This document shows positions 13,071 to 25,634 of a stretch of DNA of 64,000 nucleotides, piece by piece. Under the pieces are notes generated by a model, which was not told the DNA's origin, did not search any database, and saw nothing but the letters and a program-made list of their open reading frames with translations. The stretch's first letter is position 1, and the number at the start of each line of letters is the position of its first letter. A program made the position numbers and the translations under genes. Origin of the DNA: Molanna angustata (taxonomy: Eukaryota > Arthropoda > Insecta > Trichoptera > Molannidae). The stretch lies in contig OY754968.1 in assembly GCA_963576475.1 (NCBI GenBank), positions 19,566,234 to 19,630,233 on the forward strand, given 5' to 3'.

Positions 13071-13625
13071 CTCCTCACTAACCCAAGGGGATATAGTGGG
13101 GAGTTATTTTTTCGCAATTTTCAAAGCTATTTTTTACTGCAGATTATCAACTAGTATCATGCTGAGATTGTCTTCTGAAAGTTTCATTACAATGTATCTG
13201 TGAGTGTGTGCTATGGCTATGTAGGGCGTGATCATTTTACTTTATCGATTGTAGACTAAAGCGCTTATTCGATTGTATTCAAATTTTGCAAATTTGTATA
13301 TCTAATGCTCGCTTAGACCCCATTAGATTTTTAAGGATATCTGAATAGTGCTTCTCATTTTTTTAACTGTCAAATATTTCAAAGTGACCCCAAGCTCAGG
13401 AAACTTAAAATTTGATAATTTTATTTTAAAATTGGTATAAAGGCACATCACTTTCATAAAATGGCATCGAAGAATTATTAAGTTTTCATAACAAAATATT
13501 TAAATAAATAATAATATATCAAATTCATTCCATGAAAATGCTGAATATTTTCCATACAAAATTTGAATATTTTATAGAATGACTTGTAAGTGAGAGTTTA
13601 GCGTTGGCCACAACCCACTCGTTTT
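13071..13625 (+). repeat. Dispersed ~550-bp repeat (family P), copy 1
   Basis: Starts ctcctcactaacccaagggg and ends ggccacaacccactcgtt. It is matched in inverse orientation across its whole length by 58122-58669, sharing for example ccccttggg, ttcatcacaatgtatctgtg-like, agcttggggtca and ttggctacaaccca segments. Non-coding; class unknown. Confidence 0.7.
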
Positions 13626-16021
13626 GTAATGCAATTGTTTATTGATCATCATCTGTGGACATCATACGTATTTGGTCTGTTTTTAGTTTATTTCAGTGTA
13701 TATTTTTTTATACAATTTATAAGACTGTGTTTAGGTATCCCTTAAATAAATAGGTAAACAAAAAGATACATTATGGACTACGACTACATATTTAAAATGA
13801 CGAAATTGGCGATCGGATGGATATTCAGGTACACATTTCATGACATACACATAAGTAATGTATGTACTTTTATATAGATTTATTTGCAGTGTCATTGTGA
13901 TATAGTTTTTTTGTACCCATAGGTATGATTATTTTGTTTTAGTTACGTGACAAAGAGATGATCTAATATGGTTTTCGATATTATTTACATATTTGTAATA
14001 TTTGTATCACCTTTTATTAAATTTCCACACATGTATCAATCAATTTGTTTATAATTAGTAACGTATGCTATATATTTATATTATGTTTGTGACATCCGAT
14101 TGGAGCATGCTTTAAATTATTCAATAAAAAAATACTTAATATTCGCCGTATCTCGATATTTTAACCCTTTTCTTGGCATGAAGTAAAGTTGAAAATTTAA
14201 AAATATTTTATTTTTATTTTATCTTAATAATGTTTATATTTTATATAGTTACGAATATTACCACTATTTGGTGTTGCTGGTATCTATTTTAATGAAATAT
14301 TGTCTGAGCGTACCTATATATATACACAAGTTGTATTTTTTTAATGTATTTAATAAAGATACTAACTATAAAAATATATTACGTATCTCATAGGATACAG
14401 AGCAAAGAAAAGGGAAAAAATATTTTAATCATTTAGTAATTACGTTTATTCGTGTGTGTGAGTTTCTACCCGATTATTTTTCTGTATAATAATAATATTA
14501 AAAAGAACATAATTATCACTGAACCTTTTTATTTAATCAAAAATACTTGGTCACAACATGTTATACAATTTTAAATTGAAAAATAATTACCTATAGGTAC
14601 CTTATTATTTCACTTAAAGAAAGGTCTCTACCTAGGTACTGTAAAATTGCAGATATGGGTATCGAATGATTTAATTATTAATAAGTAATATTTCTGCTAT
14701 ACATATACTGAATACAAACTAAGTGCAGTATAATAATGTACAACAATTTATTATTCATTAAAAGACAATCCTAGTAGATAATAATATCGACATTGCAGAA
14801 ATACAAAATTGAGGATATTTACGACGTGATAATTAGTAGGATAATGTTCTATATCCTGAGGCTACTAGATATTACAGGTCGGTACATAGGTAGGTACATA
14901 ATATTATATATTTGCTAAGGAATTTATTTGTGATTTAAATGATTTTTTCTTAACAAGGTTCGTCACCACTAATTTATTCTAATTCAATTATTAAAAACCT
15001 TATTTATATCACAGATAAACTTTAATTTTTAAACTTCGTCAGGATGATGTAATTTTGAACATATATATTTTACTATATTATTTTATTTATACCTAATATT
15101 ATTTAATAAATAAACTTTAACTTATACCTAGGTACATAGTTTGATGGCGCAGGTGACAGATACTTCCCATTTATACCTATCCTCATTTCCCTGACATACC
15201 TAAACCCCTTTCATACCGACATCCAAACCTTGAACGTGGTAACAATAATCTCGCACCTGTCTGCGCGTGAGTAGGCTACATTCTTCAGTCACCATACTCG
15301 CACCGTGTCCATTAAGATAACAAAACTCTTTATACTATGTAATTCGGCGCCGTGCGCATATAACCGATTAATTTACTTTCGCGAATTGCAAGTTAAATAT
15401 TACAGATAAGTATTATTGACATGTTGTTTTGTATAGTATTATTTCTGTGTCATTTATGTCTGTCAAAAATGTGAATTTATTTAGCCTCGATGCAGGTTTA
15501 TCCTAGTGAGGTTGAATACATTATATAATATTAATTGTACTCAATAAATTGTTATTTTTTTTAATAAATAAATAAATAAATTAGTGAATCGTAATATGTT
15601 GAACCCACAGGTTGAACCAGTGACGTGAAGATAGAAGAACTACGTGACAGAGAGAAGTAAGAAGACAGCTGACACAGTAAGTTCACTCCCTTCAAACTAA
15701 TCCATCTATTCAATCTGTTTTCTTTTTCCGATATCGCACTTAATATATAACTTTAGGTCCTTATACGAGCGGATCAGTAGGTAATTCGTTATTACTGACT
15801 GTATGAATGAAAGTAATTAGTTCGTGATGAATTCACACAATATTATTTTGATTTGTAAATACAATAGTTGTCTATAGTAAATGTTCACTGTTGTTGTCTG
15901 TAAAGTAGATTACCTATATCAAAATAATCATCGTATATACATTATACGTACCTATCTGTAATACGTAGATTAATATATTAACTTTACAATTTATTTAATA
16001 TCGTAAATCATAATATATTTT
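13626..16021. other. Intronic sequence with one GC-richer patch
   Basis: Mostly AT-rich and featureless. The patch 15180-15370 (cctgacatacctaaacccct..., ctgtctgcgcgtgagtaggc, ttcggcgccgtgcgcatata) departs from the background and is not seen elsewhere in the window. It may be a regulatory element or an untranslated exon. A short (AAAT)n run lies at 15563-15582. Confidence 0.4.
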
Positions 16022-16348
16022 TATTGACAAACTTTGAATACCTCAATAGAGAGGAAGTTGGGATATTATAGAAGAACCAGGAACTCAAGGCACCTACGGG
16101 GCTTACGACATGTCATCGGCTGTTTCACGTGATCACTTTATGCGCTTGCGCAACGTTTACCAATTATGCCTTCTTATTGAGTTCACTAATCAATGTAATT
16201 TTTGAAAGTTTATAAATTTGAATAATGTGAAACAATTCATTTGAAAATAATGTATTATTACTATTGCCATCTATGAAGTAACGAAGAACCCTTTTTTGTA
16301 ACGCCATCTATTGAGAAATTGTTTAATTGTAAACAATAAAAGCAACAT
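16022..16348 (+). repeat. MITE family M, copy 1
   Basis: Begins attgacaaactttgaatacc then tcaatagagaggaagttggg, and includes ggaactcaaggcacctac and atgcgcttgcgcaacgttta. Homologous to 21836-22240 (inverse), 25635-26122 (both orientations) and 59615-60052 (inverse). The most complete copy shows 20-bp TIRs. No coding sequence. Confidence 0.75.
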
Positions 16349-18458
16349 TATAATGTAAAATGTCTGAAAAAAATACATTGTTTTTGCAAGATAGACGCAA
16401 TAGTATAATATCACGGTTACAAATTACCTATGAATTGTTAAGTGATAATACTAAAAAAGACATAGATATTTTTATCGCGCTGTACCAAGTTACAATAATG
16501 GTATAAAGAATTCGAGTCATTGCAAGATATAAATATAAATAAATGATATGGCGAAGATACAAATGATATTGATAGTGCGAGTGTGAATTTCCCTTGTAAG
16601 AGAAAGCACGACACATGAGTGTATATAGATACTCATACAGCAGTCTCATCTTACCTAAAAAGAAGTGTTGGTGTAAAAGTGTAATGGTGGTCTTAATTAC
16701 GCCATCATATCATATCAGGCCATTGAACGTTCGTTTGGTGTTGAAAATTCAGCGATGGTAATGGTGGCTTTGTCTTGTTCTTCTATAGCAAGTTGTTTTG
16801 TAATATTATACCTATCATAATCTCATAAAATGATTAAATCATAAGTCGACCGCCGTCGGTCGGTCGGTCTTGCCGACAAAAGGAGTGCAATAAATGTTAC
16901 CGTACTTTTTCTATTTCTCTTGTTTGCTTTTTGCCATTTGATGTAATAAATTGTTTATGGTTAATTTATTATTCACACATTTAAATTTGAAAACTCACAC
17001 GATTAACGCTCTGAGATATTATAAAAAATAGGCTCAATATTATCCAAAAGAAAAATTAATGTCAATATTATTGAAATATTCTCTACTTTAATGATCAGAG
17101 AATATTTGAATTGGAGAAGATATAGTGTTTCATTCAAATAAAACTCTTGTAGTTTTAATACATGTATTCCAAATACATTCAATAAAATTATACAGATTCT
17201 TTATATATATATTGTACACAGTAAGGCAGTCAAAACCAGAATGAAATTATACATTTTTATATTCTTCACAACAATTCTTTATTGTTGTGAAACTAATTGA
17301 TATTATTGTTTTAATTTTGCCAATAAATATAATTTCTAGACTATTCCATTTACATTTTAATTATACCTAAATAATAATCATAACACATGAGTGACATCTA
17401 TAAATAAACCTGGTAAGTTATATTCCAAAGAGTAACATAACACAAACTATAAAATGAACTTCAGATAAATACTTTTACTAATATCCCATAGATGTCACTC
17501 TATCAAAATATTAATTCTTTTATAATATCTTACAATTATAATGAAACTTTACAGATCCTGAATAGTCTTATAATTGTCCTGTTGAAATTCGCGTAAATTC
17601 ATTAATCAATTTGATTTTTTGAAAAGTTTTTTATTTCTTTTTATATATTATTAATTTGATACATGTCAACCAATAACATATCCTTTTTATTGCTATGAAT
17701 TATAATTTTTTTTTTTGTTTAATAGTAAGTATTTAAGTGTTATACGTATTTTATTTGATTTCTTTTACTCTTTTTTATTTGCTGTTGTACATACACAATG
17801 TTGTCATACTTTGTAATCTGGTTGGTTGGAATAAATTGCCTAATGGCGATAAGCCCGCCAGTGTACAATTATATTTGTTTATATTATGTACAAGAAGATG
17901 TATAAATAAATAAATAAATAAACAATAACACCTTATATGATTATTTTTTTTATAAATATTTACACAAATACGTAAAACAATACAATTCAAAAACTCACTT
18001 AAATTTATTAAACGAAGCTACTTAGAATTTGCTCAATGCTAAGCAAGATAATATAATATATACATTTGGTGATCTAAGCATCAACTTAAGAACTGAGATT
18101 TTTTTATAAGCATGTCCCTAAGAATAGTCAGTGTGGTCCGTATTAAATACCTATACTGCCATTTGACATTTGGACAGTTCTTTTTATAATTTGAAACACT
18201 GTCTTGTAATCCTTCATATATAAGGTACCTAGTGTAGTTTAACCAAATTACATAAAATAAATTGTTTGTAATACCGGCCTAGGTTTTCATCCAAAAACAA
18301 ATTGAATTGATAAGATCCAGTATACAAAGGTTTATTGTAACTTTAATACAGATTATATTATTCTTCTTCTTCTTTTATAGACCTTTGGGTCTGCTTTTAA
18401 GAGTCCTGCTCCTCTTGCGAAGTGGACTCCCAGCTTTCCCTCCATTCTTTTCCGTGGC
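16349..18458. other. Intronic sequence, mostly unassigned
   Basis: Contains a small cgaccgccgtcggtcggtcg GC patch at 16848-16868, a LINE tail at 17812-17925 and otherwise AT-rich non-coding DNA. The segment 18361-18450 (cttcttctttt, gggtctgcttttaagagtcc, gtggactcccagctttcc) resembles 63549-63625, so it is part of a dispersed repeat. Confidence 0.45.
17812..17925 (+). repeat. LINE 3' tail with (AAAT)n end
   Basis: ttggttggaataaattgcct, aatggcgataagcccgccag, then tgtacaattatatttgttta and a (AAAT)n tail. Nearly identical wording recurs at 55650-55735. This is the 3' end of a non-LTR element without its ORF. Confidence 0.65.
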
Positions 18459-18654
18459 TAATACGTGAGGTTTTTTTTTTTTTTTTTGTTTAAGGCAATT
18501 CACCCTGTAAAGAGTGCTATGTGCCAATTATTTCATGTCAGAGGAGAAAAGTTAATTTTTTTATAAATTTATGTCATTCAATGAAAGGAATTTTGAAATA
18601 ACGGACAGTACACGTGAATTATTAAGTACACGTGAATTATTAATACGTGAGGTT
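18459..18654 (-). mobile_element. Retroposed insertion with 14-bp target-site duplication and poly(A)
   Basis: taatacgtgaggtt occurs at 18459-18472 and again at 18641-18654. Between them is a 168-bp insert that begins with a run of T (poly(A) of 17 on the minus strand when the overlapping duplication bases are counted). Direct duplications plus a poly(A) end mark LINE-mediated retroposition. The insert reads, in minus sense, ..ctgacatgaaataattggca.. and carries a near-perfect 18-bp tandem (tacacgtgaattattaag) at its 5' end. The source RNA was not recognised. It could be a SINE or a truncated processed transcript. Confidence 0.75.
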
Positions 18655-19134
18655 GATAATGCAGAACGATATGAGGAAGTCTAGTGCTGTCCATCCTTTG
18701 AATGTGACCATGCCATTTATATTATGAATTTTCAATACTGAAATAAGATAGTAGGTACAAAAGTTTTGCTTGATTGGTTTAGATTATTGGCTTTATCATC
18801 TCTTTAATGGTAAAATACACTAATTTTTTTTTTGTTATTAGTAATAATATTTCATGTTAAAATTAACAGAACTATAGTGACTACATAACATTTGATTTTG
18901 TGTATACAGCCAAACAGTACAGTCATAGATAGATAAACCTTTATTAGGTACTGATAACAAAGGTTAGACTAGAACGCAGGTAGCCAGTTCGGTTGTCATA
19001 ATTTTTTTTTTCAGTGTACCTAATTACATAAATCTACTGGAAAAAATGTCGAATAAATAATGGAGATTTGCAATATAAAATGCATTCCATTTTGTTTATT
19101 CATAAGGAAGAAGAAGGGATGGTAAACAATGTAG

Positions 19135-19401
19135 CAGTAGCGGAATTACTTATAGATGCCGAAAATCTTGGCCTGCCTATAAATACCTAATTGACTGTTT
19201 TATTAAAACCATACTTCAAGATTAAAAATTGAACTGTATATAGATACGATGTTTGATATGGCCACAAATTTTAGTATGTGATTTTAAAATATTTTCATGG
19301 CCACTCAAATGACAACGATGCTAAAAAAATATTAAATTTTCGACATTTCCCAATTTTCGATCAGGGTTTGCCTAGTCCGAAAGGTTCTAGGTTCGCCCCT
19401 G
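19135..19401 (+). mobile_element. hAT-like MITE, copy 1
   Basis: Starts cagtagcggaattac and ends gttcgcccctg. The inverse of the right end, CAGGGGCGAAC, resembles the left end and the CAGNGGCG termini of hAT elements. Flanking sequences aatgtag and aatgtac could be a decayed 8-bp duplication. Homologous along its length to 60500-60808. No transposase. Confidence 0.6.
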
Positions 19402-20807
19402 AATGTACATATGTACGTACATTTTTTTAATATATATGTCCATTTATTCATATTATATTTGTAAATTATGTAGTGAGTGTCAGTAAATCCATATATACGC
19501 ATAATATGATGTGTGCATTATTATATGAACGTCAAAGATACTTATTAATAAAATACGGCCATATAATTTATTAGTTTTTGAAATGTTTTATTGCATGTCA
19601 GTTTGATGTTTGATGTGACCAGTGATCATATCACAGAGTGATAGAGGGAAGAGCGAGCTATTATTGCTATTTGGTAGGTATATATTATGGGAGATAAGAT
19701 GGATTCTACGTAGGTGTCCCTAGACCACAACAGAGCCATAAATATAAAGGCCAATTTAAAGATTCCATTACACAAGTTACCGTTTGTCAGACAATTTCTT
19801 CCATAGGTGACGGTTTTATATTCCAATTTATCAATCTTATACAGAGAGAAGCCCACCCTCAGCTTCTACAAAAGTAAAAATAATATTTTTTTTCTGTAAC
19901 GGTATGCTGCAATATATATTTACACTTGAAGCGTTGCTTGGTTAGAATATTTCCATAGTAGGTAAAGTCTGATTTTTTTTAAAGTGCCAATTCTATACAT
20001 AAACAAAAAAATGGATAGTATGTACGCATGTAAATGTATTAGTGGAATCGTGGTTGCTGATTGGTTTACACCATTTGGTGTCCTTAACAACAAACATCAA
20101 CAAACCCGACAGTACGTATCTATCTCTCGAAGTGAGCGCACGTTTGATTTTTTATGGTGACCACGTGTTCTAAATTAAGAATTTCATTTTTTATTTCTAA
20201 CTTATGTATTTTATTTTTTGTTTAATATCGATATATAATTATTATCATAAACATGTGTTATCACCGTCATAGTATAGAATAAGTGTCCATTATTTATTTG
20301 TATTCGTTACATAGATATATTATTTATGTATGTGTGTGTTTGCCTCAATGAACTATTATGTAAATATTTTGTATAATATAATTTATTATTTTGTAAAATA
20401 ATATGTAACTGTTTATTATTATAAGGATTAATTACTTCATAATGTATTCTTTTATATTCCTAATAAAAAGTATCAAATAAATATTTTGTTTAAATATTAC
20501 TTTCCCAGGAGTTGCCCATTAACATTTGCAGAAAATACCTAATAATGTAGACCCATTAAAGCCGCATGGTACCGGGAGTAAGAATAGGTATGAATAGATT
20601 TAAAGGTTTTGAAGATATATGCATGTGAAAGTTACAACCGTTTTATATCATGAAATGACAAAAAAAATCCCATAATATTTTTTTCTTTTACACCATGGTC
20701 ACCCTATGAGCTTTGGCACTTTTAAAAAAATCAGACTTTACACATTGTTTCACAGTACCATTATGAAATACTTTTTATTTTAATTACCATTTTACGTACT
20801 TACTTCC
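19402..20807. other. Intronic AT-rich sequence without recognised features
   Basis: Short open frames only. No motif, RNA gene or dispersed element was identified with confidence. Confidence 0.4.
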
Positions 20808-21413
20808 GATGGCCATAAAACTCAGGTAGACCTTTAGCCTCCTGAACAATAGCTTTCCAAGCCTTCCTGTCAGCTGCAGTGGACTTCCAATCATCACAAG
20901 CATTCATCACGTTCAGATCTCGGGAAACATTGTCCATCAATATCTGCCGTGGCCTTCCCAGGGTCTCTTGCCCACAGGGTTATTTTTCAGGATACGTTTT
21001 GTGGCTCTTTCTTCCCCTGATCTGACAACATGTCCAATCCAAGCTAATCTTCTGGACCTGATTTCGCTGGTGATTAAAGGTCGTCCTGTCAATGCAAGAA
21101 TTTCCTCATTGCTTCGTGGTCTCCAGGTACCTACCGCATTTCCTGGTCTTGGGCCTAATATTTTACGCAATATTCTGTTTTCAAATGTTAGCAGTCTTTG
21201 TTGGTCCTTGAGTGTCATGCATCAGGACTCGTCAAAATACAAGATTACTGGTTTAATTAGTCTATTATAGACCTGGAGTTTCACTCTTCGTGATATGGAC
21301 TTTGGAGACAGGAATGCTCCCAGTGCCGCTGCTGCTCTTGTGCCACTTTGAATTCGGTACATTATCTCAATTACCATTTTGGTATGATTTAACTGCTTTC
21401 TAGTAACTGACAA
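20808..21413 (-). pseudogene. RTE-like LINE reverse transcriptase, C-terminal relic
   Basis: On the minus strand, reading down from 21413, the frame runs ..SISRRVKLQVYNRLIKPVIL.. and, after an in-frame TGA at 21222-21224, continues ..RLLTFENRILRKILGP.. and ..RRLAWIGHVVRSGEE... A frameshift near 20960 moves the reading to ..MDNVSRDLNVMNACDDWKS.. and ..DRKAWKAIVQEAKGL.., which ends near 20808. The series K-VYN-LI-PV-LY, then L-FE-RILRKI-GP, then R-L-W-GHV-R is typical of the region after the RT domain in RTE-type non-LTR elements. Two disabling changes and the absence of the rest of the ORF make it a dead 5'-truncated copy. The opposite strand also has an open frame (20968-21270), which is a shadow. 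Confidence 0.8.
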
Positions 21414-21835
21414 ATTAAGGTTTTATTAAAAGTACCTTGTAATAGTCACATTACGTCCGATTATATTTTTTAAGAATGTTCCAGCTAAAATACGTGCGTT
21501 CCTATTACACTTGATATTCAAGTGGATATTCAATAACATTAAAATAGGAACGGAGGAGAATTGGATAATTGTAGTAAGAACGTTTCTTTTCAGGAACGTT
21601 CTTTCTACAAGTAAGTCACGCATTAGTTATATTTCCTATTCTATAACCACATTTAGTCTGTCAAAAAGTTTCTAATTTTAGTTCACACCTTATTGGAAGC
21701 GAACTAGTTTTCACAGCAGTTTAGGATATTTTTCAAAAGTTACAGAATTGGACGCATTATCATATCATATGCAGTTAAAAAAATATTCGATTTACATACA
21801 CATTGGTTCAAGTAGGTAAACAAGCCAAAAATGAA

Positions 21836-22240
21836 ATAATATTTCTGACGCAGTTCAGGGGTGACATCTGTGCGAGACACCGTCACCTCATTTATAAGGA
21901 CAGTTGCTTTCATTGTTTACAAATAAACTAATTTCTCAATATATTGGCGTTACAAAAAAAGGCTTTTCCGTTACTTCATAAATGGCAATAGTAGGTATAG
22001 TTCCTTATTTTCAGGTTAATTGTTTCACACTATTCAAATATATAGAACTTTCAAAAATTACATTGATAAAGGGAACTCAAATAAGAATGCATAATTGGTG
22101 AACGTTGCGCAAGCGCATAAATTGATCACGTAAACCAGTCTATGACAGGTCGTAAGCCTTGTAGGTGCCTCGAGTTCCTGGTTCTTCTACAATATCCCAT
22201 CTTCGTCTCTATTGAGATGTTAAAAAGTTTGTCAATAAAA
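21836..22240 (-). repeat. MITE family M, copy 2
   Basis: Inverse orientation. Starts atttctgacgcagttcaggg and ends cttcgtctctattgagatgt then taaaaagtttgtcaataaaa. It contains gcataattggtgaacgttgc, gcaagcgcataaa and caggtcgtaagccttgtagg, which are all shared with copies at 25912-26122 and 59615-60052. The outer left TIR is not preserved. Confidence 0.75.
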
Positions 22241-22599
22241 ATAAAATATTTTGTTTTGTCAGTACATAATTTATGGTTCCGATAACAAACTTTTGTCTTT
22301 TGAATATTCGAAACTAATTCTAATAAAACTCATTTGAATGCTTATTTTAGATAGTACATGATCAAAGCGTTTCAATTTTATAATCTGCTGCAGTGGAGTC
22401 TATTTTTTCATAAACTTGGATATTAATTTGTCTGATGTGGTGACTGCAAGACCAGGCCTATGTATCGTATATCATTTGATCGTTTCCGTAAAAGAATTAG
22501 GTATGTGTGGCTTGACTAAACCTATTGGCGGTGTAAGTATTAGTGAGGAATGATTACATGATATTATGATGGTCTGTTCAGATGTAGGTAATAATAGTC

Positions 22600-22760
22600 A
22601 ATTACAGGTGGGCCAATGCACGCGGCGGCGGTCTATGCCCAATATTAGAGGCCGAATTAAACGAAAACGACAAAAATAATAATCAAACCAAAACGGGCTA
22701 TAGATCTTGTTCTCTAGCCTCTAATAATATCACATAGCCGCGGCTGGGAGGCCAATAATA
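22600..22760. promoter_or_regulatory. Candidate intronic regulatory island
   Basis: A GC-richer block (gggccaatgcacgcggcggc, ggccgaattaaacgaaaacg, catagccgcggctgggaggc) inside AT-rich intron, not recognised as a dispersed repeat. It contains gccaat/ccaataata motifs and CpG clusters. A function as an enhancer of the T-box gene is inference from composition and position only. Confidence 0.3.
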
Positions 22761-23086
22761 AGGAGTTGAAATTATTCTTTTATTCTAAGTGCGGTCTCCT
22801 TTATTGAGGTTATTTTTTCTTCGTTTAATGCAGGCAATAAAAGGCTATGGCACGAAAGTAAATGTTGAAAACATTAACAGTTCATTAATTTTCTGGCCAC
22901 AACAAACCTTTATACGTCGACGAAGCCGCGCGTTGTGTAACTTGGATAAATTCAAATTGATTCATTCACACCGACACGATATAAGACCATACATAATATT
23001 AGATAGGTACTTGTAGTACCTACCCATGTTTGATGGAATCATTTTTGTATCAACAGGCGAGTGATATGAGGTGATACCAATATCTC

Positions 23087-23410
23087 TAGGTATAAATGAA
23101 AACACTAATTTGTTTCAATTTCTATTTGTTTTGTAAAGTTCTATCAGTTCGATTAGTATTGCCAGAAAGAATTGATGAAGAAAACTGACAAACAGAACAG
23201 TATGGTAAATATGTGTGATGTATATACCTAAAGTTTAGTAATGTTGAAGTAAAAAAAAGGTTGTGTACCAAAATTTCAGTTATATTTATACTCTGTTCAC
23301 TTTCATTTTCGCGCACTCTGACGATGATCTTCAACAGATCGATACCGGTCAGTGCCAGTTTTAAATTAAATAGTGAAACTTAAACAAATTAGTGTTTTCA
23401 TTTATACCTA
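23087..23410 (+). mobile_element. Small Penelope-like element remnant with inverted ends and hammerhead motif
   Basis: 23087-23115 is the exact reverse complement of 23382-23410 (29 bp, containing ataaatgaaaacactaattt). Just inside the right repeat, at 23313-23355, is a hammerhead-like fold. This layout (inverted repeat, body, hammerhead, inverted repeat) is the same as in the GIY-YIG-bearing Penelope-like element at 30255-30942. No endonuclease frame is left in the 266-bp interior. I read it as a non-coding, terminal-repeat-only derivative. Confidence 0.55.
23313..23355 (+). ncRNA. Hammerhead ribozyme-like motif (degenerate)
   Basis: Parts in order: stem I gcact (23313-23317) pairing with agtgc (23351-23355); core CTGACGA (23318-23324), which fits CUGANGA; stem II GATCT (23326-23330) with AGATC (23336-23340); then GATA where GAAA is expected; a palindromic stem III ACCGGT (23344-23349); and the C (23350) that would be the cleavage base. 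The short palindromic stem III is the arrangement reported for hammerheads in Penelope-like elements, which act as dimers. The one core change (A14 to U) would be expected to weaken or abolish cleavage. Confidence 0.6.
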
Positions 23411-24850
23411 CCTAGTATAATGGAGTTTCACCACGAATTATCCGTCGACAAAATTAACAAGCCAATATCTCAAAAATAAAATATAAGAATGCCATCTCTG
23501 AGACCCTTAGAGGTTTACGGTAGCTGATTCCTGCAGCCTGCTTTGTCCTTTTTGACTGCGAGTTCCATAACCTTCCTTTCTCTCTTTTTGTCCTTTTTAT
23601 TCTGAATTTTGAGTACCTACTAAATTCTAAATAGCAATTTGTTTTACACTGTGCAGCTTAAAAAGATAATGTAATATCCGCAAACAAAATTGGTCTATGA
23701 TTTATTGTTAAAATTGAATTTGTTGTAATATTTGTTTGTATGACTGTATGTTTGTTAGGTTTAAATAAAATAAAATAAAATAAAAAATCTCTCTTTGGAC
23801 ATACCTACAACTTTATCATTCTTTAGATTTGTGTTTGATACTTGTTAACATATAGGTTAGTATAACGGATTTTTTAAAAGATTGCTTTACTGTGTAGGTG
23901 AAAAAAATCATAATATTGATGGATTTAACGGAGTAGTTTTGTTAGAGTTTCATTATTACCTACTAACTCAATTATTTTGGTGCGAATACTCGCCTTCGTT
24001 CATAATGAACGCCTAGTGCGCTTAGTGACGCTCTATGCCGTCGTATTGCAAAATTAACTTTAAATACCTATTTATTTTATGTAAATATATCCATTTTTAT
24101 TAATGTCAATCAAAATTTGAAATAATTTTTCTCGACACATTCACGACCGAACGTAACCGGAGAGGTCAAAAATATTTTTTTATTAATGTTGCTACTTATA
24201 AACATCTTTCTATATTTATGAAATTTGATCTGGTTCAATAATGTTTAAAAAAACAATTTAAATAATAAGGTAAATGATATAAATTTAAAAATGTCTGAAA
24301 AAACTGATTTACGATAAAAGTAACGGGTAATGAAATAACGCATAAGTTAAGATAGGTTGGTATGTATGTATTTGTGTGGGGCCGTAGGCGTGCAGGTATG
24401 TATGTATATTACGGGGAGCTGAGAAAAAGTAGGTAGGTACCAATATGTAAGAAAATAAAAGAAAAACATCAAGTTGCCGCCCTGTAATTTGCTTCTAGAA
24501 GGTGTTGCTGTTGATGATATGATGATGATGGTGGTTGTATTACCTACATAGGACGATCATGCGTGCACCACACACGCAGGGATAATCAACTACAAATATT
24601 AATAAACATTTCTATAGTATATTTTTAAATATTTCTGATAATTTGTTCATACGTTATACGTAAAACTTTTCTGAGAATTTCTTTGAAAGGAATCTTTATT
24701 CTCATTTTTTCAACAGAATTCTGTTTTTTAATCATCACTTCAGTCAAGATTCGAGAGACTTCGTATTTTGGTCACATAATTAGACATGACACATGAAGAA
24801 TCATGAAGAAACATGAAGTAGGTATTTAATGCGAAAATGTATAAATCGGT
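23411..24850. other. Intronic sequence, no recognised features
   Basis: AT-rich, with a short (AAAAT)n run near 23764 and a small GC-richer segment at 24365-24420. No exon or element could be supported. Confidence 0.4.
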
Positions 24851-24851
24851 C

Positions 24852-24924
24852 GAGGCGAAGTTCGAACCCGAGTCCTCTGGATTACTAATCCAGTGCGCTA
24901 ACCTCTCTGCCATCTACCCATCTA
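24852..24924 (-). pseudogene. tRNA-like sequence (Thr AGT anticodon position), degenerate
   Basis: On the minus strand there are an A-box-like TGGCAGAGAGG, an anticodon arm with 5-bp stem CTGGA/TCCAG around loop TTAGTAA, and a B box GGTTCGAACTT. The acceptor stem (GGGTAGA against CTCGACC) pairs at only about four of seven positions and the T stem is imperfect. It is more likely a tRNA pseudogene or SINE head than a working tRNA. Confidence 0.55.
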
Positions 24925-25255
24925 TGTTTAGATACGATGAGTACGTATATACCATAATCCTTTACTATGACGAAAAATATTTAGAATTCAATCAAAAGGT
25001 CTGTGTTTCTACTTTAAGTAAATTTTACCTTTCAAATGATATTTTTGAGAACCATTTCATATTATATAAAAAAATTTTAGTTACATATTAAAAAATATAG
25101 GTAGGTACCTATAATAAAAACTAAATAATATCATTTATATAGTCATCAATCTAAACTGCTCTCAGCATTAATTAAATAAGCAGAGAGGCTATCTTTTACC
25201 CTATTGGTCCACGCTAAGAATCCATTACAATCCCAATGAAAAAAAAAAACAACAC

Positions 25256-25330
25256 CGATGGGAAGTGAACCGTAGACCTCTGCATGATTTATGTTCCGGC
25301 CAGCGGGCTGATCGCTCTTAAGTCATTTGG
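25256..25330 (-). repeat. tRNA-like / SINE-head fragment
   Basis: The minus strand contains GGTTCACTTCCC (B-box-like) following gcagaggtctac, and an A-box-like region gccaaatgacttaagagcga. It is divergent and could be an old SINE head. Confidence 0.35.
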
Positions 25331-25634
25331 CAGAGCTAATTTAGGCGTAATTATATATTTACTAAATTAACACCTGTGTTGAAGGTGAAAACAACAATCT
25401 CAAATATCAGACCTTCGTCTTGCAGAGCAGTCGCTCTACAGCACTAATAATTTTATCCGATCTCAACACAATTTCACATGTATCTATGTACATTAATTTT
25501 CTAATTGTACAATTAAGAGATTTTATTTGGCGGAATTTCAGTTCAATTTAAAATGGCTATCGAATATTTTTTTTAATTGCATATACGCAAACATTGGATT
25601 TTTTTCCCTGTCGGGAGTCAAATGATATTTTTAA

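Noticed and set aside
24852..24924. Functional tRNA-Thr
   Set aside because: Acceptor and T stems pair poorly; more likely a pseudogene or SINE head.
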